Made by a program: the position numbers and the translations under genes | In this document: positions 25,033-33,604 of the stretch, in pieces | Layout of the letters: every line of letters begins with the position of its first letter | Position numbering within the stretch: position 1 is the first letter of the stretch | Assembly: GCF_044761665.1 (NCBI RefSeq) | Contig: NZ_JBIWCW010000002.1 | Span: 310,001-374,000 of the forward strand | Direction of reading: 5' to 3' | Source: Peribacillus sp044761665 | GTDB taxonomy: Bacteria; Bacillota; Bacilli; Bacillales; DSM-1321 | DNA: 64,000 nucleotides | The notes under the pieces: model-generated | Told to the model about the DNA's origin: nothing | Database searches by the model: none | What the model saw: the letters and a program-made list of their open reading frames with translations, nothing else

Positions 25033-25434
25033 ATGGCCATTAATAATCCATACCAGTCCTATCAACAAAATTCAGTGAATACAGCGTCTCCGGGAGAGCT
25101 TACACTTATGCTTTATAACGGATGCCTGAAGTTCATTCTACTTGGTAAAAAAGCCATTGAAGCGGGTAAAATCGAAGAGAAGAATATGAATCTCATAAAG
25201 GCGCAAAACATCATTCATGAATTGATGGTGACCTTGAACATGGATGTTGCTGTCTCGAAAGATTTGATGAGCCTCTATGATTATATGAACCGACGCCTGA
25301 TTGACGCGAATTTGAAGAATGACATTGTTGCTCTAGAAGAAGTCGAAGGTCTTGTTACCGACTTCCGTAACACGTGGAAAGAAGCGATTCAGTTGAACCG
25401 TCAAAAACAATTCGTCCAAAGTGGTCAAGTCTGA
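25033..25434 (+). CDS. fliS: Flagellin export chaperone FliS
   Basis: 133 aa; typical N-terminal NPYQSYQQNSVNTASPGELT and LMLYNGCLKF. FliS binds the C-terminal D0 of flagellin and keeps it unfolded for export; it also aids FliW-flagellin binding. Its stop overlaps the fliT start (TGATG). Confidence 0.96.
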   Translation: MAINNPYQSYQQNSVNTASPGELTLMLYNGCLKFILLGKKAIEAGKIEEKNMNLIKAQNIIHELMVTLNMDVAVSKDLMSLYDYMNRRLIDANLKNDIVALEEVEGLVTDFRNTWKEAIQLNRQKQFVQSGQV

Positions 25435-25778
25435 TGATGCTTCAACATTTTCATGATGTAACTAGAGAACTGCTAACCGTATTGCAAGACAAGAAGATTG
25501 TCGAACGCGATGACCGAATCACTAGAATAACAGAGTTGCTTGAGCGGCGTGAAGAGTTCCTTTCGCACATCAAGCCGCCTTTTTCTGATGAAGAGCTCCA
25601 ACTGGGGCGTCAATCCATGCTTCTGAATCAGCAGGTCGATCAATTGTTGGTGCTCCAAAAGCAAGAGATACAGCGAGATATAAAGGAACTGAATCAGAAG
25701 AAGAAATCTTCGAATAAATATACGAATCCTTACGAGAACCTTGCCACTGATGGCATGTTCTATGATAAAAAGAATTAA
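25434..25778 (+). CDS. fliT: Flagellar chaperone FliT
   Basis: 114 aa from ATG 25434 (or 25437), overlapping the fliS stop. Helical, with LLERREEFLSHIKPPFSDEE. FliT-type proteins chaperone FliD. Codons upstream in this frame lie inside fliS and are not part of the gene. Followed by a strong terminator. Confidence 0.85.
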   Translation: MMLQHFHDVTRELLTVLQDKKIVERDDRITRITELLERREEFLSHIKPPFSDEELQLGRQSMLLNQQVDQLLVLQKQEIQRDIKELNQKKKSSNKYTNPYENLATDGMFYDKKN

Positions 25779-25789
25779 TCCGTTACCCT

Positions 25790-25815
25790 AACCGTTTGAA
25801 TTTCAAACGGTTTTT
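25790..25815 (+). terminator. Terminator of the fliD operon
   Basis: AACCGTTTGA-att-TCAAACGGTT followed by T tract. Confidence 0.85.
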
Positions 25816-25964
25816 GTGTATATTTTTTTCTAAAAATTATGTAAATTGCGATGGCTAATTTTTTCATTATTGGGGAGTGTTTGTTATAATAGAACTAAGG
25901 TAGACATCAACCTTTTTCAAACCTTCCGACAATTGTTTCATAATTTCGACATATTTCATGATGT

Positions 25965-25990
25965 GTTTCTAAAGGAGACCGGAGGGGTAT
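25965..25990 (+). promoter_or_regulatory. Sigma-B-type promoter of hpf
   Basis: GTTTCT (25965-25970), 14 nt, GGGTAT (25985-25990), matching the sigma-B pattern GTTTAA-N12-14-GGGTAT. B. subtilis hpf (yvyD) is a known sigma-B/sigma-H gene. A TATAAT with no clear -35 lies further upstream near 25885. Confidence 0.7.
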
Positions 25991-26035
25991 TGTAGAATCT
26001 AACTGTATAGTCTTAATTTAAGGAGGACTCACTTT

Positions 26036-26590
26036 ATGAATTACAACGTACGCGGTGAAAACATTGAGGTAACTCCAGCAATTCGAGAATACGTCGAAAA
26101 GAAAATTGGCAAGTTAGAAAGATATTTTAACAATACGCCAGATGCAAATGTGCTAGTGAATTTGAAAGTGAACAACAATACGTCTAAGGTCGAAGTGACG
26201 ATTCCCATGCAGAATTTGGTTCTTCGCGCTGAAGAGGAAAATGCGGACATGTATGCCGCAATTGATTTGATTAATGACAAGCTTGAACGCCAAATTCGTA
26301 AACATAAAACGAAGGTCAATCGTAAATTCCGCAATAACTTATCAAATACTCCAGAGGCATTCGCTTTTGCTACAGAACTAGATGAAGTGGATGAATTCGA
26401 GGATGACAGTGATATTGAAGTGGTCCGTAACAAGCGCTTTGATTTGAAGCCGATGGACAGTGAAGAGGCGATTCTGCAAATGAATATGCTTGGTCACAGC
26501 TTTTTCGTCTACACGAATGCGGATACTAATACAACCAATGTCGTGTATCGCCGTAAAGATGGACGATACGGATTAATAGAACCAAGTTAA
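26036..26590 (+). CDS. hpf: Ribosome hibernation promoting factor, long form
   Basis: 184 aa. N-terminal S30AE domain (MNYNVRGENIEVTPAIREYV, KLERYF) of ~100 residues, a charged linker, and the C-terminal dimerisation domain (KRFDLKPMDSEEAILQMNML, GLIEPS). Long HPF pairs two 70S ribosomes into inactive 100S dimers under stress or stationary phase. AAGGAGG precedes the ATG. Confidence 0.96.
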   Translation: MNYNVRGENIEVTPAIREYVEKKIGKLERYFNNTPDANVLVNLKVNNNTSKVEVTIPMQNLVLRAEEENADMYAAIDLINDKLERQIRKHKTKVNRKFRNNLSNTPEAFAFATELDEVDEFEDDSDIEVVRNKRFDLKPMDSEEAILQMNMLGHSFFVYTNADTNTTNVVYRRKDGRYGLIEPS

Positions 26591-26609
26591 TTGAATAGTA
26601 GAATTAACC

Positions 26610-26642
26610 AAGCGCCGCCCACATTTCTGGGCGGTGCTTTTT
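26610..26642 (+). terminator. Terminator of hpf
   Basis: AAGCGCCGCCCA-catttc-TGGGCGGTGCTT, then T residues. Confidence 0.85.
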
Positions 26643-26937
26643 AGTGTATCTATCTTTTTTCTATTTATCAATATCAGTATAGGTATAAGGTTACATAGTT
26701 AATTACCAAAAGCGAAACTAAATCAATGAATCAGCCCTTGTCATCCTAGGTGTTCTCAATAAAATAATAGGCAAAGTAAATATAGCTTATTTTCTTAATA
26801 ATGAACATTTATTGTTCTTTTTCAAGAAAAATAGCATTTTGTACCCATTTCTCTACTCCCTTAATTTGTCATATAATTGGCTTATAGGTTCTTTAAAACG
26901 AACGGTTATTAAATTTAGGTGCAGAGGGGATGGAAGG
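26643..26937. other. AT-rich intergenic stretch
   Basis: No gene supported. It contains a small hairpin GAACAtttatTGTTC with T5 (about 26803-26822) and a TATAAT near 26870 that may serve the next small gene. Confidence 0.4.
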
Positions 26938-27135
26938 TTGTTTCGGAAAAATTGCCATACATGTAATAGGGCTTCGTTTAGTAGTTCGGAAAGTGGTAAC
27001 TGGCTTTGTCCGACCTGCGGCGAAGATTTGACCGTGCTAAAAGCCTTTGATGCGTTATCGATGGAGCGGATTAATATGTCTCATCGCCTGAATGAAAAGA
27101 GCAAGGTCTTTTATTTTATAAATAAACGAACTTGA
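26938..27135 (+). CDS. Small zinc-ribbon protein
   Basis: 65 aa if read from TTG 26938, which has GAGGGG 8 nt upstream; an in-frame ATG at 26812 would add an unlikely hydrophobic lead. The core NCHTCNRASF...WLCPTCGEDL has two CxxC pairs 18 residues apart and should bind one zinc ion. Not recognised by name. It occupies the hpf-secA gap. Confidence 0.55.
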   Translation: MFRKNCHTCNRASFSSSESGNWLCPTCGEDLTVLKAFDALSMERINMSHRLNEKSKVFYFINKRT

Positions 27136-27157
27136 TATTACTATGCACTTAATTTTC

Positions 27158-27183
27158 TAAATATTGTTACTATTTGTCGATAA
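27158..27183 (+). promoter_or_regulatory. Possible sigma-D promoter ahead of the riboswitch
   Basis: TAAA (27158-27161) and GTCGATAA (27176-27183), the same -10 as in the flgM promoter; the spacer is 14 nt instead of 15. A TATAAT at 27245-27250 without a good -35 is an alternative sigma-A start for the same transcript. Confidence 0.35.
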
Positions 27184-27280
27184 AAATTTCATTATTTTAG
27201 TTAGGTGGCGACATAAACTAGCAACATATGTAGGGTGTATTCCCTATAATAAGATTGTAAACCATGTATTTAGTAATATT

Positions 27281-27371
27281 TATCCTGACAAAGGCAAACT
27301 TATCGAAAGGTGGGGGCGCAAAGGCACAGGTCTAAGGCTGTAAGTGGCTATGATGGCTGGTCTGCCTGAAA
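27281..27371 (+). ncRNA. c-di-GMP-I (GEMM) riboswitch
   Basis: The conserved GEMM-I blocks occur in order: AAGGCAAAC (27290-27299), the GAAA tetraloop hairpin TATCGAAAGGTG, the invariant GCGCAAAG, the tetraloop receptor TCTAAGG with CTATGATGGC, and the closing GGTCTGCC. AGGCA near 27291 pairs with TGCCT near 27364 as P1. The layout follows the Vibrio Vc2 aptamer block by block. It ends about 30 nt before the sinI start. A weak AAATAC/GTATTT stem lies between aptamer and AGGAGG; no T-tract terminator is present, so translational control is more likely, with sign (ON or OFF) unresolved. Confidence 0.9.
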
Positions 27372-27401
27372 TACAAGGTAGTATTTTAGGAGGTTAATAA
27401 A

Positions 27402-27530
27402 ATGATTACAGCTGAAATGGATCAAGAGTGGATGACGTTGATTTTAGAGGCAAAAAGCTTGGGATTGACGAAAGAGGAGATTCGTGATTATTTTGCGCAG
27501 GAATCATTGAAGGAGAATCACGAAAAATGA
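27402..27530 (+). CDS. sinI: SinI-like anti-repressor
   Basis: 42 aa, start ATG behind TTAGGAGG. MDQEWMTLILEAKSLGLTKE corresponds to the SinI core (LDQEWVELMVEAKEANISPE in B. subtilis) and is followed by EEIRDYF, which matches its EEIRKYL. SinI binds SinR through this helical hook and removes it from DNA, switching on biofilm matrix genes. B. subtilis sinI precedes sinR in tandem; here the two converge, and sinI carries a c-di-GMP riboswitch in its leader. A bidirectional terminator follows. Confidence 0.85.
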   Translation: MITAEMDQEWMTLILEAKSLGLTKEEIRDYFAQESLKENHEK

Positions 27531-27541
27531 AAAAGATGTGG

Positions 27542-27593
27542 AAAGCATCCCCATAAACAGTAAAGGATCATCGCTGTTTATGGGGATGCTTTT
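27542..27593. terminator. Strong terminator between sinI and sinR
   Basis: A perfect 19-bp stem AAAGCATCCCCATAAACAG / CTGTTTATGGGGATGCTTT with a 13-nt loop and a T tract on the plus strand. With A residues before the left arm it can act in both directions. Confidence 0.9.
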
Positions 27594-27620
27594 GTTCTGC
27601 TTAAATAGATTGGTATTATG

Positions 27621-27941
27621 CTATTCGTTATTCTTTTTCCATTTGTTAAATTCAATGAATTCTCGGAATTGTTGTTTTGAAACGCCTGAATGCATGGCAT
27701 CTTCAACGATTTTTATCCAGTCGGTATCCAGGATTTCCTTGTTGGGGGCATCGTAAAGAAGGGCATCAACAGGAACATGAAGCACTGCAGAAATCTTTTC
27801 CAGAAATTGAATGGAAGGATTCGTTTGTAAGTTCCGTTCGAGCGAACTTAAGTAAGACTTGGCTACGCCGGCTTTTTCGGCTAGTTCAGTCATCGACATT
27901 TTCTTTTCTTCCCGCAGCTTTTTAACACGCTCACCGATCAT
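27621..27941 (-). CDS. sinR: HTH transcriptional regulator SinR
   Basis: 106 aa from ATG 27941 (MIGERVKKLREEKKMSMTEL). The HTH of residues ~5-60 is almost that of B. subtilis SinR (AEKAGVAKSYLSSLERNLQT, NPSIQFLEKISAVL). The C-terminal helices (DWIKIVEDAMHSGVSKQQFR) are the SinI-binding and tetramerising part. SinR represses matrix operons and supports motility. Upstream GAGGTGG is the ribosome site; ATG 27944 or GTG 27950 are possible earlier starts. Confidence 0.93.
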   Translation of the reverse strand: MIGERVKKLREEKKMSMTELAEKAGVAKSYLSSLERNLQTNPSIQFLEKISAVLHVPVDALLYDAPNKEILDTDWIKIVEDAMHSGVSKQQFREFIEFNKWKKNNE

Positions 27942-27950
27942 CATTACCAC

Positions 27951-28233
27951 CTCGAAACTAGTTCTATTTATCCCGCAGAATGAGCTTTTCTAACCCACTT
28001 ACCATGTCTTCTATTACCAGGTTTATTGGCTAAAGGCATCAATTGTCTATTAAAGAATCTACTAAATTAGTAGTTGAGATATATAGCCTTTTATAAAGAC
28101 TAGCAGTGTAAACATGGGTTCTTACACTATGTATTTTAAATCTTCCCTCTATTTTAACAGTTTTTGCCCTGTTTTATCCATTGTTTTTCGCAAGAAGTGA
28201 TTTCTGACCCATAAGGGATTGAGTGACATGAAG
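27951..28233. other. sinR-secA divergent intergenic region
   Basis: About 280 AT-rich bases with no gene seen. It must hold the sinR promoter on the minus strand; I could not fix it. Confidence 0.4.
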
Positions 28234-28262
28234 TTGTACCTCAAGAATAGAAGTGGTAAAAT
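28234..28262 (+). promoter_or_regulatory. Sigma-A promoter of secA
   Basis: TTGTAC (28234-28239), 17 nt, TAAAAT (28257-28262), about 98 nt before secA. Confidence 0.6.
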
Positions 28263-28359
28263 TAACACTAGACTATCATCGGCAGAAGGTGTGTTCCTTC
28301 TTACTTATATGAATGAACGATATTGAATGATCATTTTCCCAATAGAGGAGCGTTAATGA

Positions 28360-30873
28360 ATGCTTAATATATTAAATAAAGTTTTTGATCCGAATAAGCG
28401 AGAACTTAAGCGGTTAGAGAAAGTGGCAGATCAGGTAGAAGCGCTGGCGGATGAAATGGCTGGGTTGTCGGACGAGAAGCTGGCTGCCAAAACGGAAGAG
28501 TTCAAGACACGTTATCAAAACGGGGAAACCGTGGATGATTTGTTGGTGGAGGCTTTTGCGGTTGTACGTGAAGGAGCAAAACGGGCCCTTGGCATGTATC
28601 CATTCCGCGTTCAAATCATGGGTGGTGCGTCCCTTCATGATGGTAATATATCTGAAATGAAAACAGGTGAAGGTAAAACGTTGACTTCAACCCTGCCTGT
28701 TTATTTAAATGCGATTACTGGTAAAGGCGTACATGTCGTGACCGTCAATGAATACCTGGCGCAACGTGATGCGAATGAAATGGGCGTTTTATACAATTTC
28801 CTCGGGTTGTCTGTCGGCTTGAATTTGAACAGTCATTCTAAAGAAGAGAAACAAGAAGCGTACAATGCGGATATTACGTATAGCACGAATAATGAATTAG
28901 GTTTCGATTACTTGCGTGACAATATGGTGTTATATAAAGAACAAATGGTACAGCGACCTTTGCATTATGCGGTCATCGATGAAGTCGATTCTATCTTGGT
29001 CGATGAAGCGAGAACGCCATTGATCATTTCGGGTGCGGCACAAAAATCAGCCCAGCTCTATATCCAGGCGAATGCGTTCGTACGTACCCTGAAAAAAGAT
29101 ACGGATTACACATATGATGAGAAAACGAAAGGCGTTCAGTTGACTGAAGAAGGCATGAACAGGGCGGAAAGAGCGTTCAATATCGATAATTTATTCGATA
29201 TCACGCATGTGACCTTGAACCATCATATCAATCAGGCATTGAAAGCACATGTTGCCATGCACCTGGATGTGGATTATGTGGTCCAAGACGGTGAGATTGT
29301 CATCGTTGACCAGTTTACGGGCCGTTTAATGAAAGGTCGCCGTTACAGTGAAGGTCTTCATCAGGCCATTGAAGCAAAAGAAGGGCTTGAAATTCAGAAT
29401 GAAAGCATGACCCTTGCGACGATCACCTTCCAGAACTACTTCAGGATGTATGAAAAGCTGTCTGGTATGACGGGGACGGCTAAGACGGAAGAAGAGGAAT
29501 TCCGTAACATCTATAATATGAATGTTATCGCGATTCCTACTAACCGGGATATCGTCCGGGATGACCGCCCAGATCTTATTTATGCGTCAATGGACGGGAA
29601 ATTCAAAGCAGTCGTGGAAGATATTGCGGAGCGTCATGAAAAAGGACAGCCAGTACTAGTTGGTACAGTCGCCATTGAGACTTCGGAAATCATCTCCAAT
29701 TATTTAACGAAAAAAGGCATTCCTCATAACGTGTTGAATGCGAAGAACCATGAGCGTGAAGCAGAAATCATCTTGAATGCGGGGAATAAAGGCGCGGTTA
29801 CGATCGCTACGAATATGGCCGGACGTGGTACGGATATCAAGCTAGGCGAAGGTGTCAAAGAAGTGGGCGGACTTGCTGTCATCGGTACGGAGCGTCATGA
29901 AAGTCGCCGAATCGATAACCAGCTTCGTGGTCGTTCCGGACGTCAAGGAGATCCAGGGGTCACTCAGTTCTATCTTTCCATGGAAGATGAATTGATGCGT
30001 CGCTTTGGTTCGGATAATATGAAGAGCATGATGGCGCGTCTTGGCATGGATGATTCCCAGCCTATTCAAAGCAAAATGGTGTCAAGAGCCGTTGAATCCG
30101 CTCAGAAACGGGTAGAAGGCAATAACTTCGATTCTCGTAAACAATTGCTGCAGTATGATGATGTTCTTCGTCAGCAACGTGAAATCATCTACAAACAGCG
30201 TTTCGATGTAATGGAAAGTGAAAACTTACGTGAAATTGTCGAAACGATGATCACGGCATCCATCCAGCGTAATGTCGCAGCTTTTGCTCCTATGGGCGAT
30301 GAAGAGGGCTGGAATCTACAAGGGCTTGTCGATTACTTGAACGGTAATCTGTTCCAAGAAGGTGAGATCACCATCGCCGATTTGGAAGGCAAAGATGAAT
30401 CGGAATTGGTTGAGTTCGTTTTAGGAAAAGTCAAAGATAATTATGACCAAAAAGAAGCTGAGCTTGCTGAAGACCAAATGCGTGAGTTTGAAAAAGTTAT
30501 CGTACTTCGTGCGGTGGACAGCAAGTGGATGGACCATATCGATGCGATGGAGCAATTGCGTCAAGGGATTCACTTACGTGCATATGGTCAAATCGATCCT
30601 CTTCGTGAATACCAATCTGAAGGATTTACGATGTTTGAAAGCATGATTGCTTCGATGGAAGATGAAGTCACTAAGTACATCATGAAAGCTGAAATCCGCA
30701 ACAACTTGGAGCGGAAGGAAGTCATAAAAGGACAAGCGGTTAATCCGAAAGAAAATGAAGGCGGCAAAGTGAAGAAGGCACCGGCTCGTAAGTCGGAAGA
30801 TGTCGGGCGAAATGCATTATGTCCATGTGGCAGCGGGAAAAAATATAAGAATTGTCATGGCAACTTAGCCTGA
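28360..30873 (+). CDS. secA: Preprotein translocase ATPase SecA
   Basis: 837 aa. Walker A MKTGEGKTLTSTL, DEAD-like VIDEVDSILVDEARTPLIIS, the preprotein cross-linking and scaffold regions, and the C-terminal SecB/zinc motif GRNALCPCGSGKKYKNCHG. SecA drives export through SecYEG and is essential. The second ATG of GTTAATGAATGC is the true start. Directly upstream of prfB as in other Bacillus. Confidence 0.98.
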   Translation: MLNILNKVFDPNKRELKRLEKVADQVEALADEMAGLSDEKLAAKTEEFKTRYQNGETVDDLLVEAFAVVREGAKRALGMYPFRVQIMGGASLHDGNISEMKTGEGKTLTSTLPVYLNAITGKGVHVVTVNEYLAQRDANEMGVLYNFLGLSVGLNLNSHSKEEKQEAYNADITYSTNNELGFDYLRDNMVLYKEQMVQRPLHYAVIDEVDSILVDEARTPLIISGAAQKSAQLYIQANAFVRTLKKDTDYTYDEKTKGVQLTEEGMNRAERAFNIDNLFDITHVTLNHHINQALKAHVAMHLDVDYVVQDGEIVIVDQFTGRLMKGRRYSEGLHQAIEAKEGLEIQNESMTLATITFQNYFRMYEKLSGMTGTAKTEEEEFRNIYNMNVIAIPTNRDIVRDDRPDLIYASMDGKFKAVVEDIAERHEKGQPVLVGTVAIETSEIISNYLTKKGIPHNVLNAKNHEREAEIILNAGNKGAVTIATNMAGRGTDIKLGEGVKEVGGLAVIGTERHESRRIDNQLRGRSGRQGDPGVTQFYLSMEDELMRRFGSDNMKSMMARLGMDDSQPIQSKMVSRAVESAQKRVEGNNFDSRKQLLQYDDVLRQQREIIYKQRFDVMESENLREIVETMITASIQRNVAAFAPMGDEEGWNLQGLVDYLNGNLFQEGEITIADLEGKDESELVEFVLGKVKDNYDQKEAELAEDQMREFEKVIVLRAVDSKWMDHIDAMEQLRQGIHLRAYGQIDPLREYQSEGFTMFESMIASMEDEVTKYIMKAEIRNNLERKEVIKGQAVNPKENEGGKVKKAPARKSEDVGRNALCPCGSGKKYKNCHGNLA

Positions 30874-30890
30874 CATTAGGTGTATAATGG

Positions 30891-30930
30891 AGGAGAGACG
30901 GATAAGTTATAAGAACTTACCGCCTCTTTT
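30891..30930 (+). terminator. Terminator-like hairpin after secA
   Basis: Stem GGATAAGTT / AACTTACC inside a GAGG / CCTC outer pair, followed by TTTT. Confidence 0.5.
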
Positions 30931-31042
30931 CATGTTCCGTTTACGTAAAGTGGATGGTTGTATATAGTTTTCAAGAAGTATATTGGCAGTGAAACATATC
31001 CCGTTTCGGGATTTTTTTAACATACTAATGAGGTGAATAGAA

Positions 31043-32141
31043 ATGGAAATGGCAGAAATCAGAAACGAATTAGAAAGAACAGCGCAACGATTAACGGACT
31101 TTAGGGGGTCTCTTTGACTTAGATGAAAAAGAGGCACGCATAGCAGAACTGGAAAATGAGATGACACACCCTGACTTTTGGAATGATCAGCAGACAGCTC
31201 AAGGGGTCATCAATGAAACGAATGCATTAAAAGAACAAGTTGACCAATTGTCTGAGTTGAATGCTTCGTATGAAAATCTGGATTTGACGTATGAGTTGGT
31301 TAAAGAAGAAAATGACGAAGACCTTATGACCGAGTTGGTGGAAGAGATCACGGTTCTTTCACAAAAGATGAATGACTTTGAACTACAACTTTTACTAAGC
31401 GAAGAGTATGATTCGAAAAATGCGATTTTGGAACTGCATCCTGGTGCAGGCGGAACGGAGTCTCAAGATTGGGGTTCCATGTTGCTTCGCATGTACACTA
31501 GATGGGGCGAAAAACGCGGATTCAAGGTGGAAACCCTTGATTATCTTCCGGGTGATGAGGCAGGAATCAAGAGTGTAACGCTACTATTCAAAGGTCATAA
31601 CGCATATGGCTATTTGAAAGCGGAAAAAGGCGTTCATCGTCTTGTCCGGATTTCTCCTTTCGATTCATCAGGTCGCCGACATACTTCGTTTGTATCATGT
31701 GAAGTCATGCCGGAATTCGATGAAACGATCAATATAGAAATCCGCACGGAAGATTTGAAAATCGATACGTACCGGGCAAGTGGAGCCGGCGGACAGCATA
31801 TTAACACGACTGACTCAGCTGTTCGGATTACCCATTTACCTACGAATACGGTCGTAACGTGTCAAAATGAGAGATCGCAAATCAAAAATAAGGCCCAAGC
31901 GATGAATATGCTGAAAGCTAAATTATATCAACGTGAAATTGAACAACAGCAAGCCGATTTGGATGAAATCCGTGGCGAACAAAAGGAAATTGGCTGGGGA
32001 AGCCAAATCCGTTCGTACGTCTTCCATCCTTATTCCATGGTGAAGGATCACCGTACAAGTGCGGAGACCGGAAACCTTGGATCAGTGATGGATGGGGATA
32101 TCGATATGTTCATCGATGCTTACTTACGTTCTAAATTATAA
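31043..32141 (+). CDS. prfB: Peptide chain release factor 2, programmed +1 frameshift
   Basis: The gene is join(31043..31114, 31116..32141), 365 aa. ATG 31043 opens a 24-codon frame that ends TTT AGG GGG TCT CTT TGA. The AGGGGG acts as an internal Shine-Dalgarno, and slippage on CTT-T moves into the long frame (GAC TTA GAT). RF2 thereby senses its own level at UGA. Domain 2 has the SPF recognition tripeptide (RISPFDSSGRR) and domain 3 the catalytic GGQ (SGAGGQHIN). Confidence 0.97.
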
Positions 32142-32152
32142 GATGTACCAAT

Positions 32153-32182
32153 CGAACCGGATTTTATTCGGTTCGTTTTTTT
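32153..32182 (+). terminator. Terminator of prfB
   Basis: CGAACCG-gattttat-CGGTTCG followed by T7. Confidence 0.85.
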
Positions 32183-32228
32183 GCATCCTTTTCTTCCATT
32201 AATCCTTTACCACGTCATCTGGCTGTTA

Positions 32229-32258
32229 TTTACAGGGAATGAATGGGGATGCTATACT
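32229..32258 (+). promoter_or_regulatory. Sigma-A promoter upstream of the yitT-family gene
   Basis: TTTACA (32229-32234), 18 nt, TATACT (32253-32258). Confidence 0.5.
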
Positions 32259-32308
32259 ACTTTCGGTTAAGACTAACTTAAAAGAAGGATTATGAGGAGA
32301 CAACAAGA

Positions 32309-33172
32309 ATGAGAAAGAGATATCGGGAGCCAAAGCACCCTTTGATACGAATTTTGACGGAGTATGGATTGGTGTTGGTAGGCTCTGCCATCATTGCACT
32401 TGGATTTAATGTATTTTTACTACCGAACCAGGTTGCTTCAGGCGGGGTCAGCGGGATCAGTACAATCCTGGACGCGACGCTAGGATGGGAACCAGCTTAT
32501 GTTCAGTGGGCTTTTAATATCCCTTTATTTATTGCCGGGCTTATTGTCCTTGGAAGGAATTTTGGCGCAAAAACGTTTATCGGTACATTGTTTCTGCCTT
32601 TTGTCGTTTACCTGACAAAGGATTGGGAAGCATGGACGAACGATGCTTTACTCGGTTCGCTATGCGGCGGTATCATGGTCGGTCTTGGATTGGGTATTGT
32701 TTTTCGCGGGAAGGCATCCACAGGGGGAACCGATCTAGCGGCTCAGATCGTACATAAGTATACGAATTTGTCCTTGGGTACGTGTGTTGCCGTCATGGAT
32801 GGATTAATCGTGCTAAGTGCAGCCATTGTTTTTGATATTGAAAAAGGGCTGTATGCTTTGATTGGTTTATATGTGACGAGCAAGACAATCAACCTTGTCC
32901 AAGTTGGATTGAACCGTTCCAAGATGGCATTAATTATCACGGTTAATGAACCTGAGGTGAGGGATGCTATTATACATGAACTGGACCGTGGTGTAACCCG
33001 GATTTCAGGACATGGTGGTTATACGGATGATTCCCGTCCGATTTTAATGTGTGTCATCGATCAGTCGGAATTCACCAAATTGAAACAATTGGTTAAACTC
33101 GTTGACCCTAAAGCATTCGTGATTGTAATGGACGCATCAGAAGTATTAGGGGAGGGTTTTAAACTCGATTGA
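32309..33172 (+). CDS. YitT family membrane protein (DUF161 + DUF2179)
   Basis: 287 aa: five to six hydrophobic segments (e.g. YGLVLVGSAIIALGFNVFLL, LCGGIMVGLGLGIVF) with the GGVSGIS and GKASTGGTDLAA motifs of the family, then a soluble C-terminal ferredoxin-like domain (GVTRISGHGGYTDDSRPILM). Function is not established; homologues include B. subtilis YvjA, also found in this region. Own promoter after the prfB terminator. Confidence 0.85.
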   Translation: MRKRYREPKHPLIRILTEYGLVLVGSAIIALGFNVFLLPNQVASGGVSGISTILDATLGWEPAYVQWAFNIPLFIAGLIVLGRNFGAKTFIGTLFLPFVVYLTKDWEAWTNDALLGSLCGGIMVGLGLGIVFRGKASTGGTDLAAQIVHKYTNLSLGTCVAVMDGLIVLSAAIVFDIEKGLYALIGLYVTSKTINLVQVGLNRSKMALIITVNEPEVRDAIIHELDRGVTRISGHGGYTDDSRPILMCVIDQSEFTKLKQLVKLVDPKAFVIVMDASEVLGEGFKLD

Positions 33173-33222
33173 AATTGGTATAATGTTTCTGTACTGGTAG
33201 ACTTAAGAAGGGGGCATGTGCA

Positions 33223-33564
33223 TTGAAAAAGAAATGGTTAGCTTTACTATTAGGTACGTCTCTTGCACTTACAGCTTGCGGGGGCAATGACGATAATAAC
33301 GCAGATAAAGAGCCGGCAGAGAATAACGAAACGACCACTGCTGGTGCTGGTGACGCAGCAAAGATTTATGAAAACAAATGTTCAAGCTGTCATGCTGTGA
33401 ATCTTGAAGGCGGCGTAGGTCCGAATATAACGGAAGTCGGTTCTCGTTTGTCGAAAGATGAAATTGAAGAAATCATCCTGAAGGGTCAAGGTGGAATGCC
33501 AAAAGGGATCATCCTTGGCGATGAAGCATCAAAAGTAGCCGAGTGGCTTTCAGAACACAAGTAA
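33223..33564 (+). CDS. cccB: Membrane-anchored cytochrome c-551
   Basis: 113 aa from TTG 33223 (AAGGGGG 8 nt upstream). Lipobox LTAC near residue 19 gives a lipoprotein; an acidic linker follows; haem site CSSCH and the axial methionine in GGMP complete a class I cytochrome c. It carries electrons on the outer membrane face to the terminal oxidase. Location between prfB and ftsE is as in B. subtilis. Confidence 0.93.
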   Translation: MKKKWLALLLGTSLALTACGGNDDNNADKEPAENNETTTAGAGDAAKIYENKCSSCHAVNLEGGVGPNITEVGSRLSKDEIEEIILKGQGGMPKGIILGDEASKVAEWLSEHK

Positions 33565-33572
33565 AAATCCAC

Positions 33573-33604
33573 TGAAACGTCCTTCTTTAGGCTGGGCGTT
33601 TCAT
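33573..33604 (+). terminator. Hairpin after cccB
   Basis: GAAACG...CGTTTC stem with a 17-nt loop region; the T tract is poor. Confidence 0.45.
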
